Source of the DNA: an uncultured bacterium
GTDB lineage: Bacteria > Muiribacteriota > Ozemobacteria > Ozemobacterales > Ozemobacteraceae
Direction: 5' to 3'
DNA: 64,000 nt
Assembly (NCBI GenBank): GCA_937949615.1
Contig: CALEDQ010000021.1
Coordinates: 1-64,000 of the forward strand
Positions 20,701 to 28,085 of this stretch are shown here, in pieces (position 1 is the stretch's first letter; each line of letters opens with the position of its first letter). Made by a program: the position numbers and the translations under genes. Below the pieces are notes generated by a model. That model was not told the DNA's origin. It saw nothing but the letters and a program-made list of their open reading frames with translations, and made no database searches.

Positions 20701-23700
20701 TGGACTCTTAACCCCGTTGGTATTGTTCTGTCTTCTAAAATTACTTATAGTCCGCAGCAGGCTGACTTTAACCGGCTACAGACTGTTTATATAAGGGTTT
20801 ACAATATTACCCCCCTGTCGCAATGGTATCGTGTGCGCGTTTACAATTACGAAGTAGCTCAGGCGGCTAACAGCCCGGCAGCCCCTGTCTGGAGAAACGT
20901 ATCGCCACAGTTGTCTGCCGATGCTGACGGTTATGTCGACCATCTTTATACGGTTCAGGCGGCTGATGTCATCGGCACCTGGAGCGTCGTTATCGAGGCA
21001 GATCCTGATGCTAACGGCAATACGGTTGGCGCCATGCTTGGTCTGCAGTATTTTAGAGTTCAGAATCCAGGTAATCTAGTTGCGTCATTGTCTATTTCGC
21101 CGTCTTCGGTTTTTGTCGGCGAAAACTTCACCGTAACGATGATTGCTACAAACACCGTTGCGAACAGTTCAACGATAAGCAACGCAACGCCGTCTGTCTT
21201 GGTCGATGCCAGTGCTTTCCCGAATTTTGGAGGCAGTGCGACTCTTCTTTCAGGGCCAACGCCGGCAAGTGTCACTGTCAAATCCCTTGATACCAGAACT
21301 ATTTTATATACTTACCGTGCCGACAGTGATACGGGGCTTACCGCAAGCTATGCTCTCACCGTCGCACCAGCTTGGTATATTTCTGGTAATGATCTGAATA
21401 CTGGTGCCGGCGTATTTTCCGGCAAGGGGGTTTCAAACCCGCTGACTATATACAGCCGGCGAATCCAGATGTCTCCAGATTCTCTCAACTTCGGCACTCT
21501 TAATTGTGGCGAAACGGCCAAGGTTGACGGAACAGTTCTTAACATCGGTAACTATCAGCTCGACTATATTAAATGGATTACCACCGACATGAATGGTCCG
21601 GCGGGCCTCAAAATAAGCAAATCGAACCTTTCAATGAGCCCGAATCCGGTAAATCAGCTCGCGGGTGGCGGCAGCAAGGCGGCTTCGGCAACTCTGTTCG
21701 TTCCTTACAACAAAGAGGCCGGCACCTACATTGCCACCATGTCGGTTTATAATGACCGCAACCTGAACGATCTGGCCGATATTGACGAAGCCTATGATCT
21801 TTTCAACGTTTCGGTTACAGTCCCGCCCAATAAAAAGATTTTTACCGTCCAGGAATTTCTTGACCTCGGCGCCTGGCCGATCGGGCAGACTTCGCCGGGT
21901 AAATCGCTGAACTTCTTCAGCGGCGGTAATATCGCTCTCGATAACGTTAAGCTGATGCAGCTGCCTGGCGCGGCTAACGGCACCAATACTTTCGTAATCT
22001 CTGCGACTCCCAGTAATCCGGGCCCATTGGCCATAACCGGCGCTGGAGTTGCCAGTATTTCGGCGATTAACGTTGCCGTACCAGGCACTTATATCGCCAC
22101 CTGGACAATCTGGGATGATTCGGCCAACCCAGGCGTGGTAGATGCCGGTGAGGCCAGTGATACCTTCCAGGTAAGAGTTCAGGTTGGTATCATGAACTAC
22201 ACCCTGAATCCGCTTACTGTCGATGCTGGCTCTGTCGAGCCTTCGGGTTTGAACCTCGGTTTTGGCCTGACTCTGACCAACGATGCCGCCGGTCTGCCGC
22301 TCACACGGCTCAAGCTCGATAATTACCCCTTGACTGATGGCGGTGTCAATACCATCGCTTCTGACAACATTGCAATTTATACGGTTAATAATCCCATTCC
22401 GCCAACGGTCACGGCCGGCCAGGCGATTCCGGTCGATCTCGCTCTTTTCGTGCCCGCTGGTATTCTTGCCGGAACCTATACCGGAACCCAGTATATTTAT
22501 CATGACGATAACGGCAACAATAAATGGGATGCCTCTGAGTTCAGGGCTTCGTTCGTTCTGCAGGCCACGGTGCCGGCTGTGCCAAAAGTGCAGGTAATGG
22601 CTGCTACAGTTGGTCTTGGCGGTATTACACCAGGAACATCGAAAATTGTCTCTTTTAACTGCCGCAACACGGGCAACGTTACCCTGACCGGCCTGCGCTG
22701 GGAAAAAGTGAACCTGATGTCGGGAGCCAACGTCATTGCCGCTGCAAATGCCAGCTTCCCGCCATCAGAGCTGTTCTCAGTCGCCCCGGGGGCTTTCTTC
22801 ACCCGTCAGGTTGAATTGTCTGTTCCGGGTGGAACCCCCTATGGCCTCTACGAAAGTATTCCGAATCACTTCTGGATCTGGGCCGACATGCCGGTCGATG
22901 CCGTTCGTGACCCAGGTGAAGCCTCATGGAGCTTCAAGCTCAGCTGCGAAGTCGGCGATCTTCTCGTTGATATCGACGAGCCAAACCTTTCGGTAACCGG
23001 ACCGCCAAGCGCCACGACGCCATCAACCACCCTCAGTGCCAGAAATACAGGCAGTCTTGCTCTGGTTAACATTAAAGCTACCGGTACGACTCTGATTCTT
23101 ACGCCGCCAGTTGCCGGAGCAGTCGATGTTGCCGCAACCGCGAACAATTTCAGCCCGGCCGCCCTTGGCGGAGCAAATGCGGGCCAGGTAAGAACAAGTC
23201 AATGGTCGGTCACCGTTCCGGCCAACGCCTCTGCCGGCGCTTATCTTGGCACCGTCACGGTCTGGGAAGACGCGGACAACGATGGCGTGAGAGATGCCGG
23301 GGAAGCCTTTTCCGACTGCCCGGTCACTTTGACAGTGCAGGCAGCGCCCGCGATCAATGTGGTTCAGACCCAGCTCGATCTTGGCTGGTTGTCGAGAAAC
23401 GCTTCTAAATCGGGTCAGATCGAGATCAGAAATTCAGGCAACGTCATGCTGAATGCCGTCTATCCATTGAAATCGGCTCTGGTATTTGGCGCTAACAATA
23501 TCCCTGTTGCGAGCATAACATTCACGACAATTCCCGCCATGCCGTTTTCTCTCGATGTGGGTCAGTCTAAACTCGCGACGGTAACCGTTACCATTGGCGC
23601 AGTCCAGGGTGCTTACACCTATTCGGGTATTCAGAGAATTTTTGAAGACCATCTGACCGTCAACGGTGCCTGGGACGCCAGCGAAGTTTCTGACACATTC

Positions 23701-25017
23701 GAACTGTTGATAAGCATTGGCAGCAAGGTGATCTATGAAACCAACCTCACCAATCCGGCGCTGGATTTTGGCCCGAGAAATGTCATCGGCACCTACAATC
23801 TGCCGGTAACTGTTTATAGCGGTTCGAATGTTCCGCTCGACAAGGTGAGATGGAAAGTTATGACCCCGCTTACCAGTCCCGACGCCTCGATGCCGGTTGC
23901 CAGCCTTACCTTCACACCTTCCGTCGCTCAGGCGATAGCCGGTATGGGGAGCCGCGCCTATCAGGCAAACGTCGAAATCGGCTTTCCGCAGGCCGGCATT
24001 TATGTGGCCACCGCCGCCTTTTTCGATGATGACGATGACAACCTCAGCCCTAACGGTGTCGAAGCTTCGGCGACGTTCCAGGTGCGCGTCACTGTGAATG
24101 CCTCTTACAGTTTTGATATTCTTGCCTCAGACATCGACTTTGGCAATGTTGATGCCGGCACTGACAAAGAAGTCGAAGTCGGTTTTGTGAATACCGGCAA
24201 TGCTCCGATCGATGTTGTCGATCTTGGCTGGGTTTTCAGTGATATTGCCTCATTGACTGAACCTGCAAATGTTATCCCGTCAGCCAACCTTGCTGTTCTC
24301 AGCTATTCATATTCACCGGTGCCACCGGGCTCGGTAGCGACCGTAACCATAAGGCTGGCCATTCCGGCCGGCCAGGCAAAAGACACCTACGGCCCTTCAG
24401 GGCCGCAAAGAATGACCAGAGGCGCGGTCGAAGATTCATGTACTTTCAGAGTTACAGTTGGCGGCGCCGATCAGGCTATAGTCGAAAAATACAGTCTGTA
24501 TCAGGAAATCGCCACCCTTACTTTCACCGCACCGGTTCCGCCTGCCACCGACCTGTATTTCCTGTCGGCATGGGTCTGCCCGGGCAGCGGCAGTGCCGAC
24601 GTGGCATTCATTCAGTATGATGCTGCCGGTAAACCTGTCGCCACGGTTTCTCTCAGTATTAACCAGCAGGGTCAGCTGACAACATCCTCGGTGGCCGGGT
24701 TTCCGATTGCCTATTCAGGAATTTCAGACAGTGAGCCGATAGAAGTTCAGGAAGGTGCGGATTTGACCGAATATAAATATTACCGGGTTTATCTTGCCTT
24801 CAATCTGACCTTCAATCAAGCGGTTGCAAGCTCGACCAGACTCATTCTGCATAATTCAAGCCCGGTATCGGATCGTAGAGTTTGGTTTGACGGAATAAAA
24901 TTAGAAAGGGCTTTTGAAGGCCAGACCAGGCCGACGACCTATCACCCGGATGCGACTCTGCATTCGCCGGCCCTGGATCAATCACTTGAGGGAGGACATC
25001 AATATTATGAATGGTAA
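14794..25017 (+). CDS. Giant secreted multidomain surface protein (FN3 repeats, DUF2341, Ig-like repeats), paralogue 2
   Basis: A 3407-residue exported protein. The signal peptide (MKKSDQNIFL, hydrophobic core, SADAFA) is followed by a jelly-roll domain (about 34-205), an FN3 domain (about 208-300) and five tandem FN3-like repeats beginning with an (V/L)RDG motif (about 300-800). An uninterrupted DUF2341 domain follows (about 840-943), then a nidogen-like region (about 950-1150) and a discoidin-like domain (about 1166-1275). Ig/CARDB-like domains (about 1276-2220), seven acidic-loop modules (about 2220-3226) and a C-terminal domain ending GGHQYYEW complete it. ATG 14794 is chosen because it has an upstream AGGGA; a TTG at 14770 lacks one. 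From DUF2341 onward it aligns module by module with the first giant. The last codons overlap the ATG of the pseudopilin-like gene, implying translational coupling. Probably a surface adhesin or sheath component. Confidence 0.87.
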   Translation: MKKSDQNIFLRLVKSWQLLLLVLILTFSADAFALQQLLNTTFTGSAANWTLDNQIARAWAMSNWAYDGANGNPAGGFYGRFASGGANRTSDGILQQTFTTPNGAVNASVIMERNLFRTNAIDYFRLYLNLLDSTSAAYPNETGFSLTVDDLTGNYGGTGTWGSTGWTTPTQLDANKVYIVRVYMDIRADNGRVAGAYIDNVQCNISPFGLTASLNGAANDLSWGASTGQATLNGATPYRIYRTTTSGTYGAALNTSTTNSYYDPTPPAAAVVFYTVTDVDTTGLESPQSLEWPVIRTILRDGSAADVDYTDSSSDLTINWDAVANVAGMTKLRYEVALGTTAGGTDIVGWTDAALATSYNFTGLSLVNGTKYYASVRIVTATHGNLNACFSDGVTYVGTTVRDGVGADVTLTASLTDASMNWDAIPGGLPLLRYEVALGTTAGGTDVVGWTNVGVATSHTFTGLSLTNGGTYYCSVRAIDTLAVTMGTYSSNGFSPAVSYSTTVRDGTGADIDVSLSASSIDLNWDNVVMTKVRYEAALGTSPGGTDIVNWTDMALATSGNLTGFTLVDGTTYYCSVRIVLGSGPLPADSSDGFKFVSMQVRDGLGADEDFSYLPDIVNANWDAVSVPLLRYEVAVGTTPGGTELVGWTNNGLSTSFTATGLSLVNGTFYYVAVRPVDAGGVALGTIVSNGFQATLPTAITVRDGLGPDILYSFLENRVEFNWDHPDVEAIRYEVAVGTSKYGTNVVPWTDIGQTNRASLTGLDLASGTMYYASVRGISAFGATAAVGSSDGFLARRDPVLVDTASQSYFHNARVLNMIDTTTDAGSIRPRVLSNAGGATAYWRYRMPITVTEPGVTSRINAPCRVFFTIPAGQMGSVNEIRVSDEHGNEIPRYNLAASTTNLDFVFLVNMAQSETKTYWIYWGNPTATDPGAAYGFTNTATDVSATEWTPYYSRKNLAPGAEEPVLGATLSNADDATVTPPALPWNFYFFGANTTAWRMNTNGFLCTNNVGGATQYTNRWATFIGNTYFGRCITPMWSDLWPGGGSPIPDGIFRNVYGDRVVYTWRANRFGVRDDIYITQAVLYQTSDIALRYSYLSTRGIIGPAGTYDRPQNTENTVGISNCDNTRWLRNTPLVIGIGKSPTAFYQCADAFRGNFTPGAIIGGAVGTWNEVAHIESMVFDSRTANPIWQRIEYDCTGNANNRLVISTRSGNTALPELGGWTGWVPAATVTGSGNTALSSTDRYIQYRVGFERNNTVGALATLSEVRFIHGGISIEEIKANTPDGVSQGQTGIPVEVTIKNFYSAPVDLQSVELTFSLGNHTQVLTGPSLPTSIAAGDTISVFFNVDVDVNSPVGTATVDARATATVALPALTFYDGDAQTSHKWWIRSKAQLVIDQVETEESFVNKGQTDLFVRMYVSNTGETPFTLTAADLTFTLGLYNPPTILQSPALGTVIPPLSSFIATFTVNIDPLSPSGVAIIGGTASGTNTFSGAVTEDLIAAITDSWTIQNKSELVLEEVIASDTVYRGQTNTPVFLRVSNGGEATARWQSSSIIPYLSLGLYDDEYPITPFEILIPGGFEATARYGVDISPISPVGTSIVDASVSGKDINTGFNIGWTNALIPAEWTILAEKINTFKDAAHSQNSVSFNRPTAGSLTIYAKAENLNPYGEFVIRWLDPSGTIIAASPPLTSDASGTLSHQMDITSVSPYGNYKIRVTNPINTIISCENQFEVVSPAVLTAAFSLPSQVSVGQPFTASFTFINSGGAAVSSAYVSNPLQFFGPGTALQTSGQPPLTDVAGNSQATVTYNFTAQSAGNFSASGTAFGFDANSGLFLSSPAVTSNICLIQTPPNLSVISVTATPNIVYLNQKNLQVQVVVRNTGQATAILDAASLTFQIDSYTQSVVSPAFPYELAGGGTNVTITFSVDVSATPPAGAGPWADTFSANVKWSDKNWPENQGWLTGSPPSDNWTLNPVGIVLSSKITYSPQQADFNRLQTVYIRVYNITPLSQWYRVRVYNYEVAQAANSPAAPVWRNVSPQLSADADGYVDHLYTVQAADVIGTWSVVIEADPDANGNTVGAMLGLQYFRVQNPGNLVASLSISPSSVFVGENFTVTMIATNTVANSSTISNATPSVLVDASAFPNFGGSATLLSGPTPASVTVKSLDTRTILYTYRADSDTGLTASYALTVAPAWYISGNDLNTGAGVFSGKGVSNPLTIYSRRIQMSPDSLNFGTLNCGETAKVDGTVLNIGNYQLDYIKWITTDMNGPAGLKISKSNLSMSPNPVNQLAGGGSKAASATLFVPYNKEAGTYIATMSVYNDRNLNDLADIDEAYDLFNVSVTVPPNKKIFTVQEFLDLGAWPIGQTSPGKSLNFFSGGNIALDNVKLMQLPGAANGTNTFVISATPSNPGPLAITGAGVASISAINVAVPGTYIATWTIWDDSANPGVVDAGEASDTFQVRVQVGIMNYTLNPLTVDAGSVEPSGLNLGFGLTLTNDAAGLPLTRLKLDNYPLTDGGVNTIASDNIAIYTVNNPIPPTVTAGQAIPVDLALFVPAGILAGTYTGTQYIYHDDNGNNKWDASEFRASFVLQATVPAVPKVQVMAATVGLGGITPGTSKIVSFNCRNTGNVTLTGLRWEKVNLMSGANVIAAANASFPPSELFSVAPGAFFTRQVELSVPGGTPYGLYESIPNHFWIWADMPVDAVRDPGEASWSFKLSCEVGDLLVDIDEPNLSVTGPPSATTPSTTLSARNTGSLALVNIKATGTTLILTPPVAGAVDVAATANNFSPAALGGANAGQVRTSQWSVTVPANASAGAYLGTVTVWEDADNDGVRDAGEAFSDCPVTLTVQAAPAINVVQTQLDLGWLSRNASKSGQIEIRNSGNVMLNAVYPLKSALVFGANNIPVASITFTTIPAMPFSLDVGQSKLATVTVTIGAVQGAYTYSGIQRIFEDHLTVNGAWDASEVSDTFELLISIGSKVIYETNLTNPALDFGPRNVIGTYNLPVTVYSGSNVPLDKVRWKVMTPLTSPDASMPVASLTFTPSVAQAIAGMGSRAYQANVEIGFPQAGIYVATAAFFDDDDDNLSPNGVEASATFQVRVTVNASYSFDILASDIDFGNVDAGTDKEVEVGFVNTGNAPIDVVDLGWVFSDIASLTEPANVIPSANLAVLSYSYSPVPPGSVATVTIRLAIPAGQAKDTYGPSGPQRMTRGAVEDSCTFRVTVGGADQAIVEKYSLYQEIATLTFTAPVPPATDLYFLSAWVCPGSGSADVAFIQYDAAGKPVATVSLSINQQGQLTTSSVAGFPIAYSGISDSEPIEVQEGADLTEYKYYRVYLAFNLTFNQAVASSTRLILHNSSPVSDRRVWFDGIKLERAFEGQTRPTTYHPDATLHSPALDQSLEGGHQYYEW
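15691..17190 (+). repeat. Five tandem FN3-like repeats of about 100 residues
   Basis: Repeats begin near 15691, 15997, 16306, 16597 and 16901 with an RDG motif. Each carries an NWD strand, then (L/I)RYEVA(L/V)GT, then a GW or PW segment and a TxYYxSVR strand. Copies 1 and 2 are also close at the nucleotide level, so duplication is recent or homogenised. The segment has the length and strand pattern of fibronectin type III. Confidence 0.8.
21751..24070 (+). repeat. Seven-module array with acidic (calcium-loop-like) segments, giant 2
   Basis: Acidic loops start near 21751, 22114, 22501, 22882, 23265, 23644 and 24025 (period 363-387 bases). The best loop is EDADNDGVRDAGEAF, close to a D-x-D-x-D-G calcium loop. 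The number and order of modules equal those of the first giant. Confidence 0.75.
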
Positions 25018-25558
25018 AAGCATTCTGAAAGCAAGGCGGGGAGCCTTGCTGATGATGTTGTTTGTTATGCTGATCGTCGGCGGTATCGTGGCTTTGCGCA
25101 TGATGCCGAACGAAGAACTGATCACTCGCCGCGATAAGGAAACTTCGCTGAACACCGATCTCAGTCAGGTTCGGGAAGCTCTCGATCTGGTTCGTGTGGC
25201 CAGTTATCCTGGCTGGATAGAACTGCAGACTTCTGATAGCCCGGCGGTGCTGAATGCCAAGATTGCCTCTCTTACCGCCTGGGGGTTTCTCAGAGATAAA
25301 GATATTAAAGATCCGGCCGTGCCAGCCCATCTTTGGGGGCCTGGCAAGCCGTATTTCTGGCAGGTTACCGTGAATCTCGCCACCAATACCAGTTTTGAGT
25401 TTTCTCAGGATGGCTGGCAGCCATCGGCTGACACGACTGTATTGACTGACGAGCAGAATTATCTTAATTCAACCAAGCTTGACGAGTATCCTTACCAGAA
25501 CAAACTAGGCAACATGCTTGGCAACAAGAGAGGCAAGGCAGTCTCGATCTGGCGCTAA
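25007..25558 (+). CDS. Type IV pilin-like / T2SS pseudopilin-like protein
   Basis: The 183-residue product has a short basic leader (MNGKSILKARRG) followed by a long hydrophobic helix (ALLMMLFVMLIVGGIVALRM). This is the layout of a prepilin peptidase site (cleavage after Gly) and a pilin N-terminal helix. Glu at mature position 5 is absent (A-L-L-M-M), as in GspK-type minor pseudopilins. The next helix (TDLSQVREALDLVR) resembles GspG-like proteins that begin with a D..I..AL pattern. The ATG lies inside the last codons of the second giant and has GGGAGGA 12 bases upstream, so translation is probably coupled to the giant. A strong terminator follows at 25579. A pilus- or T2SS-associated partner of the giant is the natural reading; no other pilus genes are visible in this window. 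Confidence 0.75.
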   Translation: MNGKSILKARRGALLMMLFVMLIVGGIVALRMMPNEELITRRDKETSLNTDLSQVREALDLVRVASYPGWIELQTSDSPAVLNAKIASLTAWGFLRDKDIKDPAVPAHLWGPGKPYFWQVTVNLATNTSFEFSQDGWQPSADTTVLTDEQNYLNSTKLDEYPYQNKLGNMLGNKRGKAVSIWR

Positions 25559-25578
25559 GCTGAAAAAAAGCTAAAACA

Positions 25579-25610
25579 AAAACCGGGTTCTTTGCAGAAC
25601 CCGGTTTTCG
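25579..25610 (+). terminator. Rho-independent terminator after the pseudopilin gene
   Basis: A 12-base-pair stem (25579-25590 with 25597-25608), loop TTTGCA, is preceded by an A-rich run and ends in TTTT, so it could work in both directions. It lies against the 3' end of the convergent tRNA gene. Confidence 0.85.
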
Positions 25611-25611
25611 G

Positions 25612-25684
25612 TGGAGCTGAACGGGATCGAACCGTCGACCTCTTGAATGCCATTCAAGCGCGCTCCCAGCTGCGCCACAGCCCC
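25612..25684 (-). tRNA. tRNA-Ala (anticodon GGC)
   Basis: The minus strand folds into a complete cloverleaf of 73 bases. The acceptor GGGGCTG pairs with CAGCTCC. The D arm is GCGC-AGCTGGGA-GCGC, the anticodon stem is CTTGA/TCAAG with loop ATGGCAT (anticodon GGC), and the T arm contains GGTTCGATCC. The discriminator is A. The genome encodes CC but not the final A (next base is G), so CCA is completed after transcription. Confidence 0.92.
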
Positions 25685-25697
25685 ATATCGTAAGGCT

Positions 25698-25726
25698 ATT
25701 TTAGCATGAACGCCTTTGCGAGTCAA
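25698..25726 (-). promoter_or_regulatory. Promoter for tRNA-Ala
   Basis: On the minus strand TTGACT (25721-25726) and TAAAAT (25698-25703) are 17 bases apart. The tRNA 5' end is 13 bases beyond the -10. Confidence 0.75.
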
Positions 25727-25844
25727 CTAAAAAATGCAGTTTTCTTTTTTTGTTCAATAGAGCTACGCAAATAATGAACAGAAGAAACTCCGTTGCCTGT
25801 CTCGGCTGATACAGACCCGGAGTTTGATAGATTGGCTCTTCGAT

Positions 25845-26843
25845 TTAAACCTTTGCTTCGCGCAGCATTTTTGCTGCGTCTTCAGGGGTTGTGGGGTTGA
25901 TATAGAAGCCCGAGCCCCATTCGAAGCCGGCAATTTTGGTTAATTTGGGGATCAGTTCGACATGCCAGTGGTAAAATTCACGATAGGAATCTGAACAGGG
26001 CGAAGTGTGCAGTACAAAATTGTAAGGTTGCCCGGGCAGGAGTTTTTCCATTTTTTGCAGTGCGGTCTGTAATGCGCTTGCAAAACTGTGTACCTGATTG
26101 TTTTCAAGCATTTCGAAAAACGGCTGATGAAACTTCGGGGTTATTTCCATTTCAAACGGAAACCGCGAGGCAAATGGGCAGAAAACGACAAAATTGTCGT
26201 TCTCGTAAACGAGACGAGACTGCTCTTTAGCCTCCTGTTTGATGATGTCGCAGAAAAGACAGCGGTCGTGATAATGATAATATTCGCGGGCGCCTTCGAG
26301 TTCTTCTTCGATTCGCTTCGGGATAATCGGGGTCGCGACAATATGTGAATGGGAATGGGTAAAATTCGAAACCCCTTCGCCGCTGTTTTTGACGATCATG
26401 AAGTGCTTGTAGCGTGGGTTTTTTTTGATTTCGAGCAGTCGCTGTTTGTAGGCCCAGATAATTTCGCGAACCTGTTCGATGGTTGAATTCTGAATCGTAT
26501 TGGTGTGATGCGGCGATTCGATGACCATTTCATGTACTCCGATCGAATTCATCGCATCGAACATGCCAATCCCTTCGCGGTCAGAATCGCCGTCAGGTTT
26601 AAGAATCGGTGCACTATCCGGGATTACGCGTACCCACCAGCCCTTGTTGTTTGCATGGGTGCCGGCGGTGCGGAACGACAGGGTTTCGGGTGGTGTCATC
26701 GCTTCATTGCCTTCGCAGAATGGGCAGGTTTTTGGATCATCAGGAGGCTGTTCTGTCTTTTTGAAATCAGAGGGGCGTTTGCCGCGCTCTGGCGAAATGA
26801 TTACCCACTGTTTAAGAACGGGATCTTTGCGAAGTTGTGGCAC
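25845..26843 (-). CDS. GalT-like nucleotidyltransferase, variant active site (HSHSH)
   Basis: The 332-residue product belongs to the galactose-1-phosphate uridylyltransferase family of the HIT superfamily. It keeps the first CxxC zinc motif (CPFCEGNE), a second CxxC (CLFCDII) and the C-terminal (Y)HWHVELIP strand. The active-site strand, however, reads HSHSH where GalT normally has H-P-H-x-Q; the Gln position is His and the Pro is Ser, which is closer to the generic HIT triad. The GTG start at 26843 has CAGGAG upstream and gives an N-terminus matching its neighbour (VPQLRKDPV against MPQLRKDPV). It lies 14 bases after the upstream paralogue, so the two form an operon from a tandem duplication. 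Possible activities are nucleotide-sugar phosphorylase, adenylyl- or uridylyltransferase; the substrate is unknown. Confidence 0.8.
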   Translation of the reverse strand: MPQLRKDPVLKQWVIISPERGKRPSDFKKTEQPPDDPKTCPFCEGNEAMTPPETLSFRTAGTHANNKGWWVRVIPDSAPILKPDGDSDREGIGMFDAMNSIGVHEMVIESPHHTNTIQNSTIEQVREIIWAYKQRLLEIKKNPRYKHFMIVKNSGEGVSNFTHSHSHIVATPIIPKRIEEELEGAREYYHYHDRCLFCDIIKQEAKEQSRLVYENDNFVVFCPFASRFPFEMEITPKFHQPFFEMLENNQVHSFASALQTALQKMEKLLPGQPYNFVLHTSPCSDSYREFYHWHVELIPKLTKIAGFEWGSGFYINPTTPEDAAKMLREAKV

Positions 26844-26857
26844 GGCTGATCTCCTGA

Positions 26858-27853
26858 TTATTCCTGATTGATCAAAAATTTGGCGGCACGTTCTGGAGCG
26901 ACTGGGTTGATGTAGAACCCTGAACCCCATTCGAAACCCGCTACTTTGGTCAGTCTCGGCATAATCTCGAGATGCCAGTGAAAGTAGTCGGTGCAGTGTT
27001 CGTCGCATGGAGCGGTATGAATGATGAAGTTGAAGGGCGGATTATTCAGCGTTTTGATCAATTTTCGCAGTGTGGCGTGCATAATGCCTGCCAGACCCTC
27101 GATTTCATTGCTGTCGATGTCCCCGAAAGAGTCTTTATGATCTTTTGGAGCGATCCAGGTTTCAAAGGGAAATCTCGACGCAAAAGGCGCAAAAGCGACG
27201 AACTGTTCGTTTTCGTGAATGATGCGATCCCCCGAACTCAGTTCCTGGCGTATGATGTCGCAAAAAACGCAGCGTTCCTTGTAATAATAATAACGCTTGG
27301 CTCCTTCAACCTCTTCCATGGCGCGTTTAGGAATGATCGGAGTGGCAATGAGCTGCGAATGAGGGTGATCGAGGCTGGCGCCGGCAGCAGAACCCTGGTT
27401 TTTGAAAATCAGAATGTATCTGAATCTTCTGTCGCGTCTGAGGTCGCGGTAACGGTCTGTATATGTACGGAGAATTCTGGAAATCTGTTCGACGGTGTAG
27501 TTGTGAAAACCGTCATCATGGTTCGGTGATTCGATGATAACTTCGTGGGCACCGACGCCATTCATCATGTCATAGACACCAATCCCGGTTCGGTCTAGGT
27601 CGCCCTCAATCTGCAGGGCTGGAAATTTGTTAGGAATTACTCTGACTTCCCAGCCTGGCTGATTTGGAAGAGTCTCCGGGGTGCGGTATGACATGACCTC
27701 CGGTGGCGCCATGTCTTCATGCCCGGGGCAGAAGGGACATTTGTTCTGCTGGCGTGGAGGCTGGGGAATCTGGAAATCTGCAGGGGTTTTGGCCTGTTCA
27801 TGCAGGATGATGACCCAACGTTTGGTTACCGGGTCTTTTCGTAGCTGAGGCAT
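26858..27853 (-). CDS. GalT-like galactose-1-phosphate uridylyltransferase family protein
   Basis: The 331-residue protein has the full GalT motif set: CPFCPGHE near residue 38, HPHSQ in the nucleotide-binding active-site strand (the second His forms the uridylyl intermediate in GalT), CVFCDII, and FHWHLEIMP near the C-terminus. It would transfer UMP between UDP-glucose and a sugar-1-phosphate in the Leloir pathway. No galK, galE or other Leloir gene is nearby, so a different sugar phosphate is possible. ATG 27853 has GAAGGG upstream. The gene lies directly behind a good promoter and is followed 14 bases later by its paralogue with the altered motif. Confidence 0.85.
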   Translation of the reverse strand: MPQLRKDPVTKRWVIILHEQAKTPADFQIPQPPRQQNKCPFCPGHEDMAPPEVMSYRTPETLPNQPGWEVRVIPNKFPALQIEGDLDRTGIGVYDMMNGVGAHEVIIESPNHDDGFHNYTVEQISRILRTYTDRYRDLRRDRRFRYILIFKNQGSAAGASLDHPHSQLIATPIIPKRAMEEVEGAKRYYYYKERCVFCDIIRQELSSGDRIIHENEQFVAFAPFASRFPFETWIAPKDHKDSFGDIDSNEIEGLAGIMHATLRKLIKTLNNPPFNFIIHTAPCDEHCTDYFHWHLEIMPRLTKVAGFEWGSGFYINPVAPERAAKFLINQE

Positions 27854-27887
27854 GTGATTTTCCCTTCCGCTTCATTTTTCTGGTGGG

Positions 27888-27917
27888 ATTATACAATAAG
27901 AACGACAGTATGCGCAA
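27888..27917 (-). promoter_or_regulatory. Promoter for the GalT-like pair
   Basis: On the minus strand TTGCGC (27912-27917) and TATAAT (27888-27893) are 18 bases apart, with a perfect -10 hexamer. The region 27918-27993 between this and the divergent promoter holds no gene that I can see. Confidence 0.65.
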
Positions 27918-27993
27918 TTCGTTCATTATTCTGCACGTCGTTCAAAACTATGTACTGCGTTCGGTCAGTTCTGTACAGTCATGACGAAAAAGG

Positions 27994-28022
27994 TTGACAA
28001 GTTGTTGATGCTTGGTTAATCT
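27994..28022 (+). promoter_or_regulatory. Possible promoter for the HTH-like gene at 28086
   Basis: TTGACA (27994-27999) is a perfect -35. TAATCT (28017-28022), 17 bases downstream, is a weak -10. Confidence 0.45.
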
Positions 28023-28085
28023 ATTGCAGTCATCAGGACATTGTCCCGGTGTATATCAGGTGATTTCAAGTCAGAGGTGCATATC

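Noticed and set aside
21631..22503. 290-codon minus-strand open frame inside giant 2
   Set aside because: It is antisense to a conserved repeat module, with no start signal and an arginine/asparagine-rich, non-protein-like composition.
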